The notes beneath the pieces were generated by a model. That model was not told the DNA's origin, searched no databases, and worked only from the letters and a program-made list of their open reading frames with translations. The translations under genes and the position numbers were made by a program. Shown here piece by piece: positions 1 through 12,099 of a DNA stretch of 64,000 nt (positions are counted from its first letter, which is position 1; each line of letters starts with the position of its first letter). This DNA comes from Erodium maritimum (Eukaryota; Streptophyta; Magnoliopsida; Geraniales; Geraniaceae), in contig OY997593.1 in NCBI GenBank assembly GCA_963921825.1, positions 59,504,039-59,568,038 of the forward strand, read 5' to 3'.

Positions 1-596
1 TACCTTTAGGATGAGGAGATGATGAAGAAACAAAAGGTTTGGAGATGATTTGGTGAAGGAGAAGCTTGAAGATGACTCCTTTCTCTCCCTTTCTTCTTCC
101 TCAAGAAATGTTGCCTCTTCCTCTCTCTCCCTCTAGTGGTGATCGGCTGCAACAAGGAGAAGAATGGCTGAATTGTCTCCAACAATTGTCTTAAATGACC
201 TAAAATGCTAAATGACCAAAAGCCTCTTTCAAGTTCTATCCATTTAAATGCTAAATGACCAAAAGCCTCTTTCAAGGTCATTTAAGCTTATTTTCTTCTC
301 ATCCAACCCTCTAATTCCATGTGGCATTGTGGGAGCCACTTTCCTTTCATAAAATTCCAGTAGTCCAATTTTAATCGGAAAAAGTCGATAAAAAGTCCGA
401 GTTTGACCAAAAGTTGACCGTTACAATATAACAGTCAAACTGAAGGAAATGACCCAACTAAGCTAACCGTGATGACGGCTAAGCTTTTTGGGCCCCAGGA
501 AGGTCCCGAATGACTTCCTGAGTCATCGGTTGACTTTTCCGGCCGAAAGTCAAACTTGGCTAGAAATCACCGGTTCGACCGGGGGCGGTTCTTACA
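1..596 (-). repeat. Partial gypsy LTR (5' part of the LTR, minus strand)
   Basis: Read on the minus strand, the segment starts at 596 with TGTAAGAACCGCCCCCGGTC, the same start as the other gypsy LTRs in this window. It continues with the shared block around the GGCCCAAAAAGCTTAGCCGTC motif. It runs off the left edge just at a CTAAAG|GTA motif that the other LTRs also carry. A roughly 46-bp segment containing GGCTTTTGGTCATTTAGCAT is repeated in tandem near 190-290. Whether this is a solo LTR or part of a full element cannot be seen. The old minus-strand LINE follows directly at 597, so the LTR probably inserted into that LINE. Confidence 0.8.
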
Positions 597-936
597 CAGA
601 GAGGAGCCAATCAAATCGTAAGGATCAAAGCTCACAACAACGAAACCACTTCAACAAAATACCACCCCGAAAGAGAAACAAAATAAGCAAAAACATTGTA
701 ACATAAGCCAAGACCCCCCTGCTCAACCCACACTCACTATCACATATTTCTAAAATCCGAGTAGCCTTTCCCCCCGGACTTCCTTTATCCCTAGCAAACA
801 CCAACAAGGTGCAGCCAACCAACTCGCCCAATCGGCTTTCAATTTCAGTACCCTTGAAAGTTGTAGCAGACCGAAACTATAGTGTTGTATGCCAAAAAGA
901 ACTCTGTCAGCAATATCCATCTTGGCTTTATATGCA
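597..936 (-). pseudogene. Old LINE remnant, ORF2 C-terminal part and 3' end (minus strand)
   Basis: On the minus strand, the coding sense of 33441-33700 continues here once the younger LINE insertion is removed. Across the junction the reading goes WLIWLYRNNIAYKAKMDI, with the target-site duplication inside it. This resembles the C-terminal end of plant LINE ORF2, after the zinc-binding reverse-transcriptase-associated domain. Toward 597 the sequence becomes probable 3' untranslated region and meets the LTR at 596. It is a decayed fragment with no intact frame. The assignment rests on motif resemblance and on the continuity of the reading frame. Confidence 0.55.
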
Positions 937-955
937 ATATTATTTGTGTATAAAC
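937..955. repeat. Left target-site duplication of the plus-strand LINE
   Basis: ATATTATTTGTGTATAAAC here matches ACATTATTTCTGTATAACC at 33422-33440 in 16 of 19 positions. Its length suits LINE target-primed reverse transcription. Joining the outer flanks restores a reading frame of the old minus-strand LINE. Confidence 0.7.
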
Positions 956-2967
956 TAATGAAATCAGGATTCTACTCAAATCAATTCCAAGGCATTGTTT
1001 CAGCTAACTTCAGGTCTTGGAGTGAATTATAACAAGTCTGTTCTAGTTCCCATGAATTTATCTCCAAAGGACTCACAATCATATGTTGAAGTGTTGGATT
1101 ATCAAATTGATTCTCTTCATCTATCTTATCTCAGATTTTCTCTAGGGGCCAACCCTAAGCATCTCAATACTTGGAAGCCAGTTCTAGGAAAATTCAAAAA
1201 AGCACTAGGTCCGTGACAAGCTAAAATGCTTTCTCTAGGTGGTAGAATAACACTCATAAATTCAACTCTTGGGGCCCTTCCTCTATATTTTTTTTCTCCT
1301 TACTCTTAGCTCCTAAATCAGTTATCAAGGCCTTTCAAAGCTACCAAAAGAGATTCATTTGGAATGGTTCATCCAAAGCAAGAGTCTTCAATAAGGTCAA
1401 CTGGAACACAGTGTGTAAGTCTAAAGACCAAGGGGGATTGGGTATCAAAAGCTTATCTAACATGAATTCAGCCCTCTTAGCAAAATGATGGTGGGGGTTT
1501 GATTTAGAGGATGGAGCTCTATGAAAACAAGTTATTTGTGCAAGATTTGGGTGGAACACAAAAGAATAGGATCTCTCCAAATTCTCTGAACTAAACTCAA
1601 CAAGTTTGATGAATCATATTCTGTCATTAGCCAAAGACACAAGATTTAAGGATATTTTTGGTGTGAAAGGTCTTAAATGGACTCTAGGTCAAGGGAATAA
1701 AATTCACTTCTGGTTGGATATTTGGTGGGGGGACAGAACACTTAAGGATCTCTTGTACAGGACGTGGAATGGGGTAATATGGGATTTGGATCTTAGAAGG
1801 GATCCTAGAGTTTGGGAAACTCATGAATGGGATCTCCTATGCATCATCCTAACTTATATACATCTGGGGAAGGGGAAGACACTTTAAGCTGGAGTGCAGA
1901 CTCCAATGGTTTTTCAGTCATAAGACTATATCAGTTACTTGCTCAATAAGGCAGCTCCAACCCAGATTGGACTAAACACCTTTGGACTTATGGTGTGCCT
2001 CCCAAAATTTCAGCATTTTGCTGGCTAGCCTTTCTTGAAGCAATCCCCACAAAATGCTTCTTTGATTCTAGGGGAATGAAATTCAATTTCCATCAATTAA
2101 TTTTCCCTTCTTGTGTCTAGGATTTAGAAGATGTTGCTCATGTTATTATGCATCGTAGCAGGCATGGAGGGTCTTGTTCATGATTCTTGCCTGGTGGGGC
2201 TTGTCTTAGGCACTCCATGGATCCCCAAAAGAATTAATGGCCTCTTGGTTTTATCAAGTGCCTCTCACACTGAAGAAAATTTGGGGGAATTTAATTAAGC
2301 TATCCTGCAGGCATATATGGCTTTCTAGAAATCTACTGGTACTTCAGAATATCCATGAGACTCCTGAAGTCATTTTTAATAAAATTCAAAGAAAATCTTT
2401 CAGCTGGGAGGGGCCTATGTTCAACAAAGATTATTACTTCTCCTTTGAAATGTGGATATCTGATCCTAAGAGTTGTGTATCAACTAGACCCAAGAGGATC
2501 CTAGGATGATTTGGGAACTGGTTTTGCTGGATTGCTGCTTGGTTTTCCCTTATGATGTTCGTCTACTGAGATTCTTCTGGCCGGATCCTCTTTTTCTTGG
2601 TTATGTCTGGGGGTTTGTGGGTTAGGGTAGGGGTTGGGTGGTTAGGAGTGCTGCATTTCCGCTCGGGCTCTCTTTCTTTCCTTTCACTCTGATTGTTAAG
2701 ACTGTTATGTTTACTTGTTTCTTTCTGTTTCTAAACTAAGGGTGAATGGGTAGCTGCTATTAGGTGGACTTCATTGGGTAATAAGGCTACACTGGCCTTG
2801 GGGTTCTCTAGTTAGCTTTTCTTCTTTTGCAGCTTGAAGTTCTGCTGCAGGTGCTTTTGCTTGCCTTCTGAGGCTTTATGGCTAAGTTATTGACTTTATA
2901 TCTTGCTAGTTTCAATACCTATAACTGCGTTTTGGTATAGATGATGGCAGTAGATGCAGACTCCTCT
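956..2967 (+). pseudogene. 5'-truncated LINE, ORF2 C-terminal half, first segment
   Basis: The element starts inside the reverse transcriptase, at a motif of the form FQLTSGLGVNYNKS (about 1000). It continues through LSLGGRITLINS, IWNGSSKARVFNKVNW and DQGGLGIKSL, which are hallmark blocks of plant L1-type ORF2 after the catalytic core. The zinc-binding domain follows around 1900-2200 (FSVIRLY..., PPKISAFCW). Several stops and frame changes break it, for example near 1215, 1488 and 1940. Missing the endonuclease and the catalytic YxDD part, it is a dead 5'-truncated copy, the common outcome of LINE integration. The 3' untranslated region is interrupted at 2968 by gypsy element A and resumes at 33217. 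Confidence 0.8.
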
Positions 2968-4862
2968 TGTAAGAACCGCCCCCGGTCGAACTGGTGATTT
3001 TTGGCAAAAGTTGACTTTTTACGGAAAAGTCAACCGATGACTCCGAGAGTTATTCGGGACCTTTCCGGGGCCCAAAAAGCTTAGCCGTCATTACGGTTAG
3101 CTTAGTTGGGTCATTTCCTTTCAAACGGTCTCTTTTGTGAAAAAGTCAAACCGAGGTCAAATTCGGTCAAACCTTGAGACTTAAAGAATTAATTAATGGT
3201 TTGCTGAGATATTTTGGTAGAGGTGGTCCCCACTATGGACACATGTCCATAGTGACTTGGGTGAGAAGAAACAAGGGCAAAAAGACCCTTATACCCTTGA
3301 AATTGGTCTTGTGAGGCTTTTAGGCAAATGGGGCAAAAGGGGTATTTCTCCCTTAGGTTTAAAGCAACACTAGGTGACCAATTCAGCCGATTTCTTCAAG
3401 GTGGCCGAATTCTAGAGAGAAATAGAGAGAGAGTGTGAAGTTTGAAGCATGGAGAAGAAGAAAGGAGAGAAAGGAGGGAGCTTTGGGGTCATTTCTTCAT
3501 CAAAGGCTTTGATTCTTCCATTTTTTTCTTCTAGTCTCCATTTCTAAGGTAAAGCTCTAAACTAAATTCATTTTTGATGAATTAAATACATGGGTTTGTT
3601 GTTTAGAGCATGAGCTTGTTGTGGGTTTTGAGGTTTTGATGTTGGATGATGATATATGGAGAGAAAAGAGTGTTAGATGAAAGTTTTTAATTGGATTGTT
3701 GTAGTTTTGATGAAGACCCATCATGGGTAGTGAAGTAGAGACATTTTAGGGACTGATTTGGAGGTTTGGGAAGGTCAAAAATGGAGTTTTTGGATTTATT
3801 TTTGTGAAACCGAAGCTGAAGGAAGAAGAAGGCGAAATAGAGTCAGACCCGTCACGGATCCGTGACGGGGACCGTGACGGAAGACGTCACGGCTCCGTGA
3901 GGGATACCGTGACGGCGCCAGTCACGGCTCCGTGAGGAGAACCGTGACGGTGCAGACCACGGGTCCGTGACCCGAACCGTGACAGACCAGAGTTGGGCCG
4001 TTTGGGCCAATTTGTTGGATTTCGAGTAATTGGGAGGATTAGCTATAACCGAGTCCTTTTGGGGTTAATTAGGAATGTTTTCCTCTTTAAACCATTTCTA
4101 AATTACTCTTGATTCGAGTATTTATTTGTGATCCAAGACTTTGGACCCGAGCTCGACGGAGGAGGAGACCTTTGGACCTCGTGAAGTGACGAGGAGGAAG
4201 CTAGCCAGGTCGTCCTCTGCTGGATTGGTTTACTTTTGAGGTAGGGAAAGTAGCGAATACCGGTTTAATTGCGGAAAGTTACTAGTATGCATATAGGTTG
4301 CGAATATTTGATTTAATTGTTAGAATTGCATGATTAGGATGTGAGGAACGAGTGAAATGAGGGATAACTTACGAGCCATGTCGAGCCGTAAGTTTGGGAA
4401 TTGCTGTGCTGTAAAAATGCATGCGGGCCATGTCGAGCCCTTAGGTTGCGTGTAGACTGTGATGCCATGATCTATGATTGAGATGCATGATGTGTGTTTT
4501 AGCCGTTGTTATATTGAGAATCATGATATGGTATACTCGGTGTAGTATGTTGTTGCTATGATTGGGCAAGTGTGCCATGCTTGATGTGACGTGAATCAAT
4601 GGTTGTGAGCGGGATGTGGTCTAGCGGGATTCTCGGACCTAGGGAGCTAGCGAGGGTCTTAGGCTAGTCTGGTCTAGTGACGTGCAGTTTTACTATTACT
4701 AAACTCTTTTACTATTTGGTTTTGCCGAGCTGTTGACTCGAGGTGTTACTTAGATCTTTAAAACTGTTATTCGAGACTCGTTTTGGTATTAAAATCGTTT
4801 CATTCTTTATTACTTTAAATTCATGTCTTGAGTCCGGCCAAAACCGGATTTGGGGCGTGACA
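2968..4862 (+). repeat. 5' LTR of gypsy A (internally deleted)
   Basis: It aligns end to end with the 3' LTR at 30632-33211 but is 1895 bp instead of 2580. Most of the difference is one deletion at about 4605-4608, corresponding to 32277-32957 of the 3' LTR, with the microhomology GTGA at its edges. The deletion removes the CUACACCG stem-loop, the TGAGC hairpin and the splice-acceptor-like site that other family LTRs keep. A CACGG-NN-CCGTG palindrome cluster lies at about 3849-3987. Confidence 0.9.
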
Positions 4863-4865
4863 ATT

Positions 4866-4878
4866 TCGTATCAGAGCC
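4866..4878 (+). other. Primer binding site of gypsy A (initiator tRNA-Met)
   Basis: TCGTATCAGAGCC, four bases after the LTR end, matches TGGTATCAGAGCC, the complement of the plant initiator tRNA-Met 3' end, with one change at the second base. The intact form is present in element C and in the copia elements. Confidence 0.75.
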
Positions 4879-5705
4879 TGGTTTTTCAAAAACTTCGGAC
4901 CGTACGTCATTAAGTGGGTAGAGTTGGGTCGTTAGGTTGCCGTGTGTCGGTGACGCAAGTCGGATGTGTCCTACGCGTAGAACCGAGACGAAGAGAGTCT
5001 CGCGTTAGTGAAGTGTCCGGTCTAAGTACCGTGTGCTTTTGGTGAACCATTGTGGTTGGTGTCATTGTTTGAGTAAACTGTTTTCCGAGTGTGGACTTGG
5101 TCGGGCGATAAGAGTGAAATTACCGAGACCCGAGGTGTGTACCTGCGATGTCTTGTTTTGTTTTTTGATTGTCTTAAGAGAATTGTGCAGGTTGTGTTTT
5201 GGATGTCCCGCATAAGCGGATGGTTAGTGTAATTTACGAACGGGTCATGCCCAATTTTCTACAGAAACTGAAGTGTATGTACCATCACGATTCGGCTATA
5301 GGGGCCATTGTAGCCGGACGTGAATAAGGGGTGTCAAGTGGTTACAACGTAATTCGGGGACGCCTGAACCGGGTTGTAACGACTCGATGTCAACATGAAT
5401 GTTATGTTAGAAAGAGGACGGGTTAAGAACTTGAATCTAAGTTGATGTTTGTCTAATGTGTAACTGTTGTGTGTTGGATGCATTGTGGATTGTGTGACTT
5501 GCGTGCAAACTCGATGATTGAATGTCTGACCAGTGTGCGGACTTCTCTGATTGTGTGAAATTGTGTGACTATACTATACTAAATATATTATTAGTACGAA
5601 TGTTACTGTTTAGATTCGTGTGTGAACGATAGTTATTTAAGCGCGACGTTTTATACAAAGTTAAAAAACTAAACATGTGCGTTATCCGTGCAGCGGATAT
5701 ACGAC
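4879..5705 (+). other. Untranslated leader of gypsy A
   Basis: There is no open frame of note between the primer site and the gag start. The near-palindrome CCGCATAAGCGG at 5208-5219 and two blocks around 5240-5262 (GGGTCATGCC) and 5355-5385 (GGGGACGCCTGAA) are also found, in the same order, in the leader of element C. This suggests a conserved leader function such as RNA dimerisation, packaging or translation, which is an inference. Confidence 0.6.
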
Positions 5706-5854
5706 ATGGCGCCGACTTACGTACCACGAGGCACCAGGAGACGGCCAGCTAGGGGCCGAGGGCAGCCACCGACCGCCGAGTCAGCATGGGCAACAAGTGC
5801 CCAAGGTGCACCCGCTGAGGGGCACGAGAGAGCTGAGACTACCCAGGCAGCAAC
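5706..5854 (+). pseudogene. gag of gypsy A, N-terminal fragment
   Basis: The ATG at 5706 follows the block TGCGTTATCCGTGCAG, which also precedes gag in element C. It opens a frame beginning MAPTYVPRGTRRRPARGRGQ; element C begins MARTYVPRGSRSRPAGG. The frame runs for about 50 residues until the copia insertion at 5855. The last five bases, GCAAC, are the target duplication, repeated at 23041-23045 where the same frame resumes. Gag would form the particle core of the retrotransposon. Confidence 0.85.
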
Positions 5855-7541
5855 TGTTAGTCTTAGTGCCCGTAGTTCAATCCTAAATGTCCAAATGTAT
5901 ATATCATCGTTAGCAATAAAGTTAAAGCGGCTTTATATTACTTATGTGTTGGAGTAATATATCGATGTGTGCTCTGATCTATGCCCACCATGCGAATAGA
6001 ACCATAGATTGAGATAGATCACACTCGATGGGTCCCTAGTCAACAAAGCTTCACTAGAAGCGACTAGTATGAAAGATGGCTCTTTATGGCTTACGTTCTG
6101 TTAGTCATTGGAATGGGATTCCGGAGTCTGATCATAGATATCATGTGGGACATGATATTGGACGACCCGCCCTGAATATGTGTCATAGCTTAAGTCATGA
6201 ACATATTCAGTGTCGTAGCTTGTCATGTATCCTTAGACCAAGAAGTCTTTGTGATCGCTATGTAGTCAACAACTGAGTTTGACCTGAGCCTAATGTTGTC
6301 CGTAACAGGGCTTCCATAACGGCCAGGATTGGCTTGAGGATGGGCTACATGAGTGACACGAAAGGCGGCTAAGGGATTTATCCCTCATACTGAGGTATGG
6401 GAAAGATATCGGTTCTCGGCCGCTTGATCGAGAGTGACTGGAAGAATAGCATGGCCATGCACATGATACTGGGTATCATATCTTCAGTCATCTCACATAT
6501 CAAGGAACAGTGATTGAGAATAATAAGGATGACGACTCTATGCCTTATCTCAATCAGGATATCGAAGATAAAAGGATAATGACAGGGATGACGAAAAGGT
6601 TAGAATCGACAGGGTCGATTCGTTATGCAGTGTCAGGCAATACTAAAGTCTCGTTAGTTGCCACTTAAATACGATCAAGTAAAATGGGATTTTACGTTGA
6701 TCTATTGACATGCATAAACCTAAGGGTCACACCGGAGGATGAAACTCATTGACACATTTATGGAGAATGGACAAAAGGGAGTTGTCTCGGGACATGACCA
6801 AAACTGGGTTTTGGGTCATGTGCCTGTAAGTGAATAGGACTTTACGGATCGAGACAAGGCTTGGAGTCTTGGGATTGATCGCGTCGGATAATGTTGGACA
6901 TTTCCGGTATGGAAGGCTTGGATGCGATGAGCGAATCACGGGTCCTCGTTGGAAATGGCCACGGGCCATGTTCCAAGAGGCCCATGAAAGGCCCATGCAA
7001 CCAAGGCCCATGGAACTAATTAATCAAGTCTTGATTAATTAGTACTAAGTAAGCAAGACAAGGATTAAGGTGTTGGTGATTCACCACCTAACCCAATCTT
7101 GTCTTGCCATACTTTGTCCTATTTACACCTTACTTGTCACCATTCTGGTCCCATGCCTTTAGTTGGAAAAGTATGGGGTTTGTTATGTTTAAGTCATCTT
7201 TTTTCAACATAACAAATATAAGACAAGAATAGGAAACACATTTTCTCTCCCTCTTTCATGGCCATTTCGGGTTTGGCTAGTTTCCACCTCCATTTTTGTG
7301 TTCTTGAGTCCTCAAAGAGAAGAACTACGTGGCTTTGATTCCCATGTGGATACGTAGGCGTCTTGGAGACTCAAGCCAATCATTCGTTAACCGGTGTTCT
7401 TGTTTTGGTAAGAAATAGTGCTGAATTTTTCTCTTGTGAATCCATTCTTTGTTAGTTGTTTCATGGTTTAATCGTCTCTTGGTTTTCATTGATTTTCCGC
7501 TGCGAGTTGGTTCATCTCCAACCCTACCTCGAGACCCAACA
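5855..7541 (+). repeat. 5' LTR of the plus-strand copia element
   Basis: It is a 1687-bp LTR with TGTTAG...CCCAACA ends, followed immediately by a tRNA-Met primer site. It holds a perfect 27-bp palindrome at 7016-7042 (13-base arms around a central T). It differs from the minus-strand LTRs by scattered single-base changes. Short open frames inside it match across copies only because the DNA is similar and are not genes. Confidence 0.9.
7016..7042. repeat. Perfect 27-bp palindrome in the copia LTR
   Basis: CTAATTAATCAAG, T, CTTGATTAATTAG. It is retained in all four copies of this LTR region (also 13317-13343, 20096-20122, 22515-22541). Confidence 0.8.
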
Positions 7542-7542
7542 G

Positions 7543-7555
7543 TGGTATCAGAGCC
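7543..7555 (+). other. Primer binding site of the plus copia element
   Basis: TGGTATCAGAGCC, right after the LTR end, is complementary to the initiator tRNA-Met 3' end, the primer usual for plant copia elements. Confidence 0.85.
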
Positions 7556-9092
7556 GTGCTACCTTCGGGATTCACAAGACGGTGTTAAAAGTTTCGGTTT
7601 TGCTTGAAAGATTCGTTTTTGGCATGTTGTTTTGCTAAATTGTTTGATAACATGTTTTAAATTCTTGTTTATGGATTTAATGCATGTAAAATGAATTTTT
7701 GAAAATTATTTCAAATCTGGAAATTTTGAAATAAAAATTGATGTTCGGGTCTCGGGAGCGGGACTCTCGGGGAGCCGAAACCGGGACCGAACGGGGCTCC
7801 GTTGGGCGGAGCTACGCCAAGCATGACTATTGGATGGTTGATATGAAAAGGCTAAACTGTTTTGTTAGTTATGACGAGTTTGGAACCGTCATGACGAACT
7901 CGAAGATCAAATGTTCAAAAGTTTCATTTTTGAACGGTTTCGATAAACCGAGCATCAAAAATTTTCGAAACTTGGCTATTAATTAAAACCGGAAAATCAC
8001 ATGATGTTTGATAACATGCTTGTTTGATAACACGATGTGTGATGTGATGTTGGCATGGTGTACATAATAGCCCCGAACTCAATTTAATTATTTATCGCTT
8101 TTCACGGCCTGCGAGCCGTTAGAGTTAGCGTGTAATTATTCTTTCAAGGTGTGGTCGTCGAACCACTTGTTTGTAATATTTATTTATTCCCGACCTGTGA
8201 GTCGTGTATTAAATTGTAATATTTTACTCAAGACGAAGAAAGGGCGAGAAGGTCATTCGGTAGCTTTTCGGGTGGTGGCATCGGCTTGGAGCCGGTGGAG
8301 CTCAAGAAGCTAGTGGGAGTTAGTTTAGGGGGCTATTATGTGCACATTTATCGCTTTATGCTTGGTTTAGTTTATGCATGACTAATTCTATGTGTTTTAG
8401 AATTGCATGCTTAACTTTATTTACCGAGCATATCACCTCACATGCAAAGATAAAATTGGAATTTTAATACTTGTGTGTGAACCCTTAGAACCGTCATTGC
8501 ATTGGATGTAGTTGACGGGTTCAAAGGAAGAATTACATTGGGTAATTTGAGGCATCATTGCATTTGGAATGTAGTTGATGTGCTCATCGCATCTAGGATG
8601 TGCCAAAGTTTTGAACACAACTGGACAAGTAAAAGTGGGTCATGTCCGATACCTCCCAATCATCAACACCTTACTACCTCCCCGTCCTATGGTTGTCGTG
8701 CGCATTAGCGGAGCATCCATGGGGAAGCAGGGTAGTAGGTTTGGACGACATATGTGGGTGTCGTGCGCATTAGCGGAGCACCTACATAGTGACGGGCCAT
8801 AGTTGAAAATTGGTGGACCCGACTACGATTCCCAGCCTAAGGTTGAGCTAGGGTAACAGATAGGGTAAGCTGTGTACATAAGTACACCCTAGCCAAGAGT
8901 CACATTGGATGTGATTGGATGGAGTCCTACCTACATAGCTCGATTAAGTGGTGAGCATTAGTTCAGCTTAATCGAGTGAATCAAGGATCTTGGTTTCAGA
9001 TTCTAAAGGTTTAGAATCGATTGTTGGTGTTTAAGCTTGATCTTCATAAAATTTATTCAGTTTACTGATTGAATTTTATCTGTTGTAGATAA
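7556..9092 (+). other. Long leader of the plus copia element
   Basis: About 1.5 kb separates the primer site from gag. I see no recognisable coding sequence. Direct repeats are present: GTGCGCATTAGCGGAGCA occurs near 8699 and 8765, and a motif of the type ATTGCATTKGATGTAGTTGA is repeated between 8490 and 8600. The minus copy has the same leader at 18034-19581. Confidence 0.6.
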
Positions 9093-9660
9093 AATGGCAA
9101 AATTCAGCGAACATTAATAGTTTGTCATTAAAAACCATTCTTGACAGGGTCAAGCTATATGGGACAAACTATTTGGACTGGTACATAATTTTGAGGATAG
9201 TCCTCAAGTCTGAACGCAAAGAATATGTCCTTGACAAGGCTGTCTCTAAGACCATATCAGAGTTACATGAAGTGTCATTAATTGCTGAGAAGAATATATC
9301 AGGGATCTGAGATCCAAGGATATTCTGATGGTCAACAAGGGAATTGGAAGTGGCAAGGGCGGGGCCCATGCGCACTTGGCAGGAAAGATGAGACACTTGA
9401 GAATGTCTGATTCTACTGCCAACAGCCTGGTCATTGGAACCGGGATTACAGGAAGTTCACGGCTGATCTGAAGAAGGGCAGTGGGATTGCGCCTTCATCA
9501 AATAGCCTGGATGATCTGAAGAAGGGCAATAGGACTACGCCTTCATCAGGAAACCTGGATGATCTAAGGAAGGGCGGTGGGACTGTGCCTTCAACCGGTA
9601 TTAACTCTATAGAGCTACATCTCTCTACTTCCAAAGATTCATGGGTATTAGATACCAGGA
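9093..9660 (+). pseudogene. Copia gag and protease remnant (plus copy)
   Basis: The N-terminus (LKTILDRVKLYGTNYLDWY) is typical of copia Gag. The middle of gag is missing, so it passes within about 60 residues to the zinc knuckle, which reads CX2CX4HX4Y with the last Cys lost. A repeated DDLKKGS-type linker follows. The protease signature is SWVLDTRTESHTC where the family has a DTG triad, so the catalytic motif is destroyed. A one-base insertion right after the ATG at 9093 and further stops break this copy. The minus copy shares the middle deletion, the lost Cys and the DTR change. Confidence 0.8.
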
Positions 9661-9723
9661 CTGAATCTCACACATGCACTTATATATGGTGGTTGAAAGT
9701 AGGAGAGGTTTGGAAAGCACGAA

Positions 9724-10957
9724 GTGGACCTCAGAGTTGTGGCAACTGCTGTAGGATCCATGAGTCTTGCTTTGCCAAGAGGCCTTGTCTTAGTATTGTA
9801 TAATGTATATTACATACCTACTTTTAGTAGGAATATTATATTTGTATCCGTGATTGACAAGGAAGGATATAATGTTAATATTGGAAATGGAGTTTTCAAT
9901 GTTCTATGCAATGATATGTTCTATACCAGTACTGACTTGGTTGGAGGATTGTACATATTAGATATGGGTAACAATGCCTCAAGTTCTATATATTCCGTTA
10001 ATACCAAGAGGTCTAAATCCAACGATTTAAACCTAACTCTGTTATGGCACTGCCATTTAGGCCGCATAAACAAGAAGCACCTATCAGCACTTCAGAAGTG
10101 CGGACTTTCAGGTTCATTCGAATTCCATTCGATCGATAGGTGCAAGGTTTGTTTGATGGGAAAAATGACTAAGTGCCCTTTTATCGATCGCGATGAAAGG
10201 GCGGGTGAATTATTGGGGCTGATACACTCGAATGTGTGTAGACCAATAAGTTCACTTGCCAGGAGGGGTTTTAGCTACTTTATCACATTTAATGATGATT
10301 ACAGTAAATATGGTTATGTCTATTCGCTGAGACATAAGTCTGAAGCTTTTGATAAATTCAAAGAGTTTAAAACTAAAGTAGAAAACCAGCTCGACAAAGG
10401 TATTAAGGCACTTCGATTGGATCGAGGTGGAAAATACTTGACCACAGAGTTATTAGATCATCTAAAAGAGAATGAGATCCTTTTGGAATGGACTCCTCCT
10501 GGGACACTGTAGATGAAAGGTGTAGCCAAACGGAGAAATCAGACGTTGTTAGACAATGGTCCGTTCCATGATTAGTTGGACTGATCTCCCAATCTATTTC
10601 TGGGTTATGCTCTAGAGACGACCGCATTCATAGTGAACCGGGCTTCGACGAAGGGTGTGGAAGGGACACCATTTTAAAAATGGTACGGGTGATGCCCGAT
10701 TTGTCCTTCCTAAAGATTTGTGGTTGCGAGGCTTATGTGAAACATTTGGTTTCGACTAAGCTCGAACCAAGATCTGAGATATGCACCTTCGTGTGGTATC
10801 CCAAAGCAACAAGGGGATACTACTTCTACAATCCCAGTGAGAACATGGTGTTCGTCGCTTGGGGTGGGGTCTTTATGGAAAAGGAGTTTTGTTTCCAAAG
10901 ACGTCATTGGGAGGACTGTGCATCTCGAAGAAATTCAGGATGGTACAGATCTGTCTA
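9724..10957 (+). pseudogene. Copia integrase remnant (plus copy)
   Basis: The first open stretch (9724-10512, 262 codons) covers the GAG-pre-integrase domain and the integrase core. The zinc-binding HHCC part is visible (HCHLGRINKKHL... CKVCLMGKM). The catalytic positions are changed: HSNVCRP where the family has HTDVCGP (D to N), TFNDDYSKYG retains the second Asp, and DRGGKYL stands where DRGGEYL is expected (E to K). The C-terminal part continues at 10680-10957 after a stop and frame change. Two of the three catalytic acids are lost, so it cannot catalyse integration. The minus copy has the same two losses. Confidence 0.85.
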
Positions 10958-11046
10958 AACCAATTGACAACCCAGTAGAAAGGAGCCAGAGATTGTCGTA
11001 GAGTAAGAACCAATTCCTGTTAGTATCCGGAGGTGACAATGAAGTC

Positions 11047-11990
11047 ATGGTGGATCACGATGATCCAGCCACCTTTCAAGAAGTCGTGGATGGGCCCGAC
11101 TCCGAGTTATGGCTGGGAGCCATGAGGGAGGAAATGCAATCCATGTCGGACAACCGAGTCTGGGAACCGGTTGATCCCATCAATGGTGTGAGGACTATCG
11201 GATGCAAATGGATCTTCAAGGTGAAGATGGACATGGACGGCAACCCTCTGACCAACAAAGCTCAACTGGTGGCGAAAGGTTATAGGCAGATCCAATGGAT
11301 TGACTATGAGGAAACCTTCTCCTTAGTGGCTATGGTCAAAATCGATCCAAATTCTTCTTGACATAACTGCGTATCATAATTACGAGATATGGAAAGTGGA
11401 TGTCAAAACCGCTTTCCTAAATGGAAATTTGACTAAGTACGTTTGTATGTCTCGGCCCAAAGGTTTTGATGATCTGAAGAATAAGGGAAAGATTTATAAG
11501 TTGTTGAAATCCATTTATGGATTGAAACGAACTTCTCGGAGTTAGATCCTTCGTTTTGATGAAGCTGTAATTGGATTTGGCTTAATCAAGAACGAGGATG
11601 AATCTTACGTTTATAAGAAGGCTAGTGGGAGCAAGATTACCTTTCTGGTTCTCATTGAAAACGACATCCCAACCTTGCACGAGACTTAAGCTTGGTTGAG
11701 GAAGTGTTTTTCAATAAATGACTTAGGCGATGCTTCTTATATCTTAGGGATTAAGATATGTAGAGATCGCACCAAGAGGGTCTTGGATGTAAGTCAGGGA
11801 ACCTATGTGAACAAGGCATTGAGTAGGTTCTTAATGCTCGATTCAAAGAAAGTACTCTTACCTACTAGTCATGACATTTATCTCAACAAGACTCGGTGTC
11901 CTAAGACAGCTGATGAGCTGAAAAGGATGATGAGAATCCTATGAGCCTAGGGGCAGGATCGATCATATATGCCATGACATGTATGAGACC
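11047..11990 (+). pseudogene. Copia reverse transcriptase remnant (plus copy)
   Basis: The RVT_2-type N-terminus is clear: ELWLGAMREEMQSM, then GCKWIFKVKMDMDGN and LVAKGYRQ. A frameshift near 11355 follows, then VDVKTAFLNGNL and KSIYGLKRTSRS with a stop in place of Trp at about 11542. Where copia elements carry FLVLYVDDxLL the sequence reads FLVLIENDIPTL, so the catalytic YVDD is deleted. The minus copy has the same gap. Downstream blocks (CFSINDLGDASYILGIKI, SQGTYVNKAL) are well preserved. Confidence 0.85.
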
Positions 11991-12099
11991 GGACGTCTCG
12001 TAAGCCTTATGTTGTACCAGTTGACATCATTCTAACCCGGGGAAAGATGATGATGAACTAGTCGTCGAAGGATGGGTAGACGCTAGTTTTCCAAGACAA

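Noticed and set aside
4866..4878. tRNA-like sequences at LTR borders, considered as tRNA genes
   Set aside because: Only the 13-18-base primer complement is present, with no cloverleaf.
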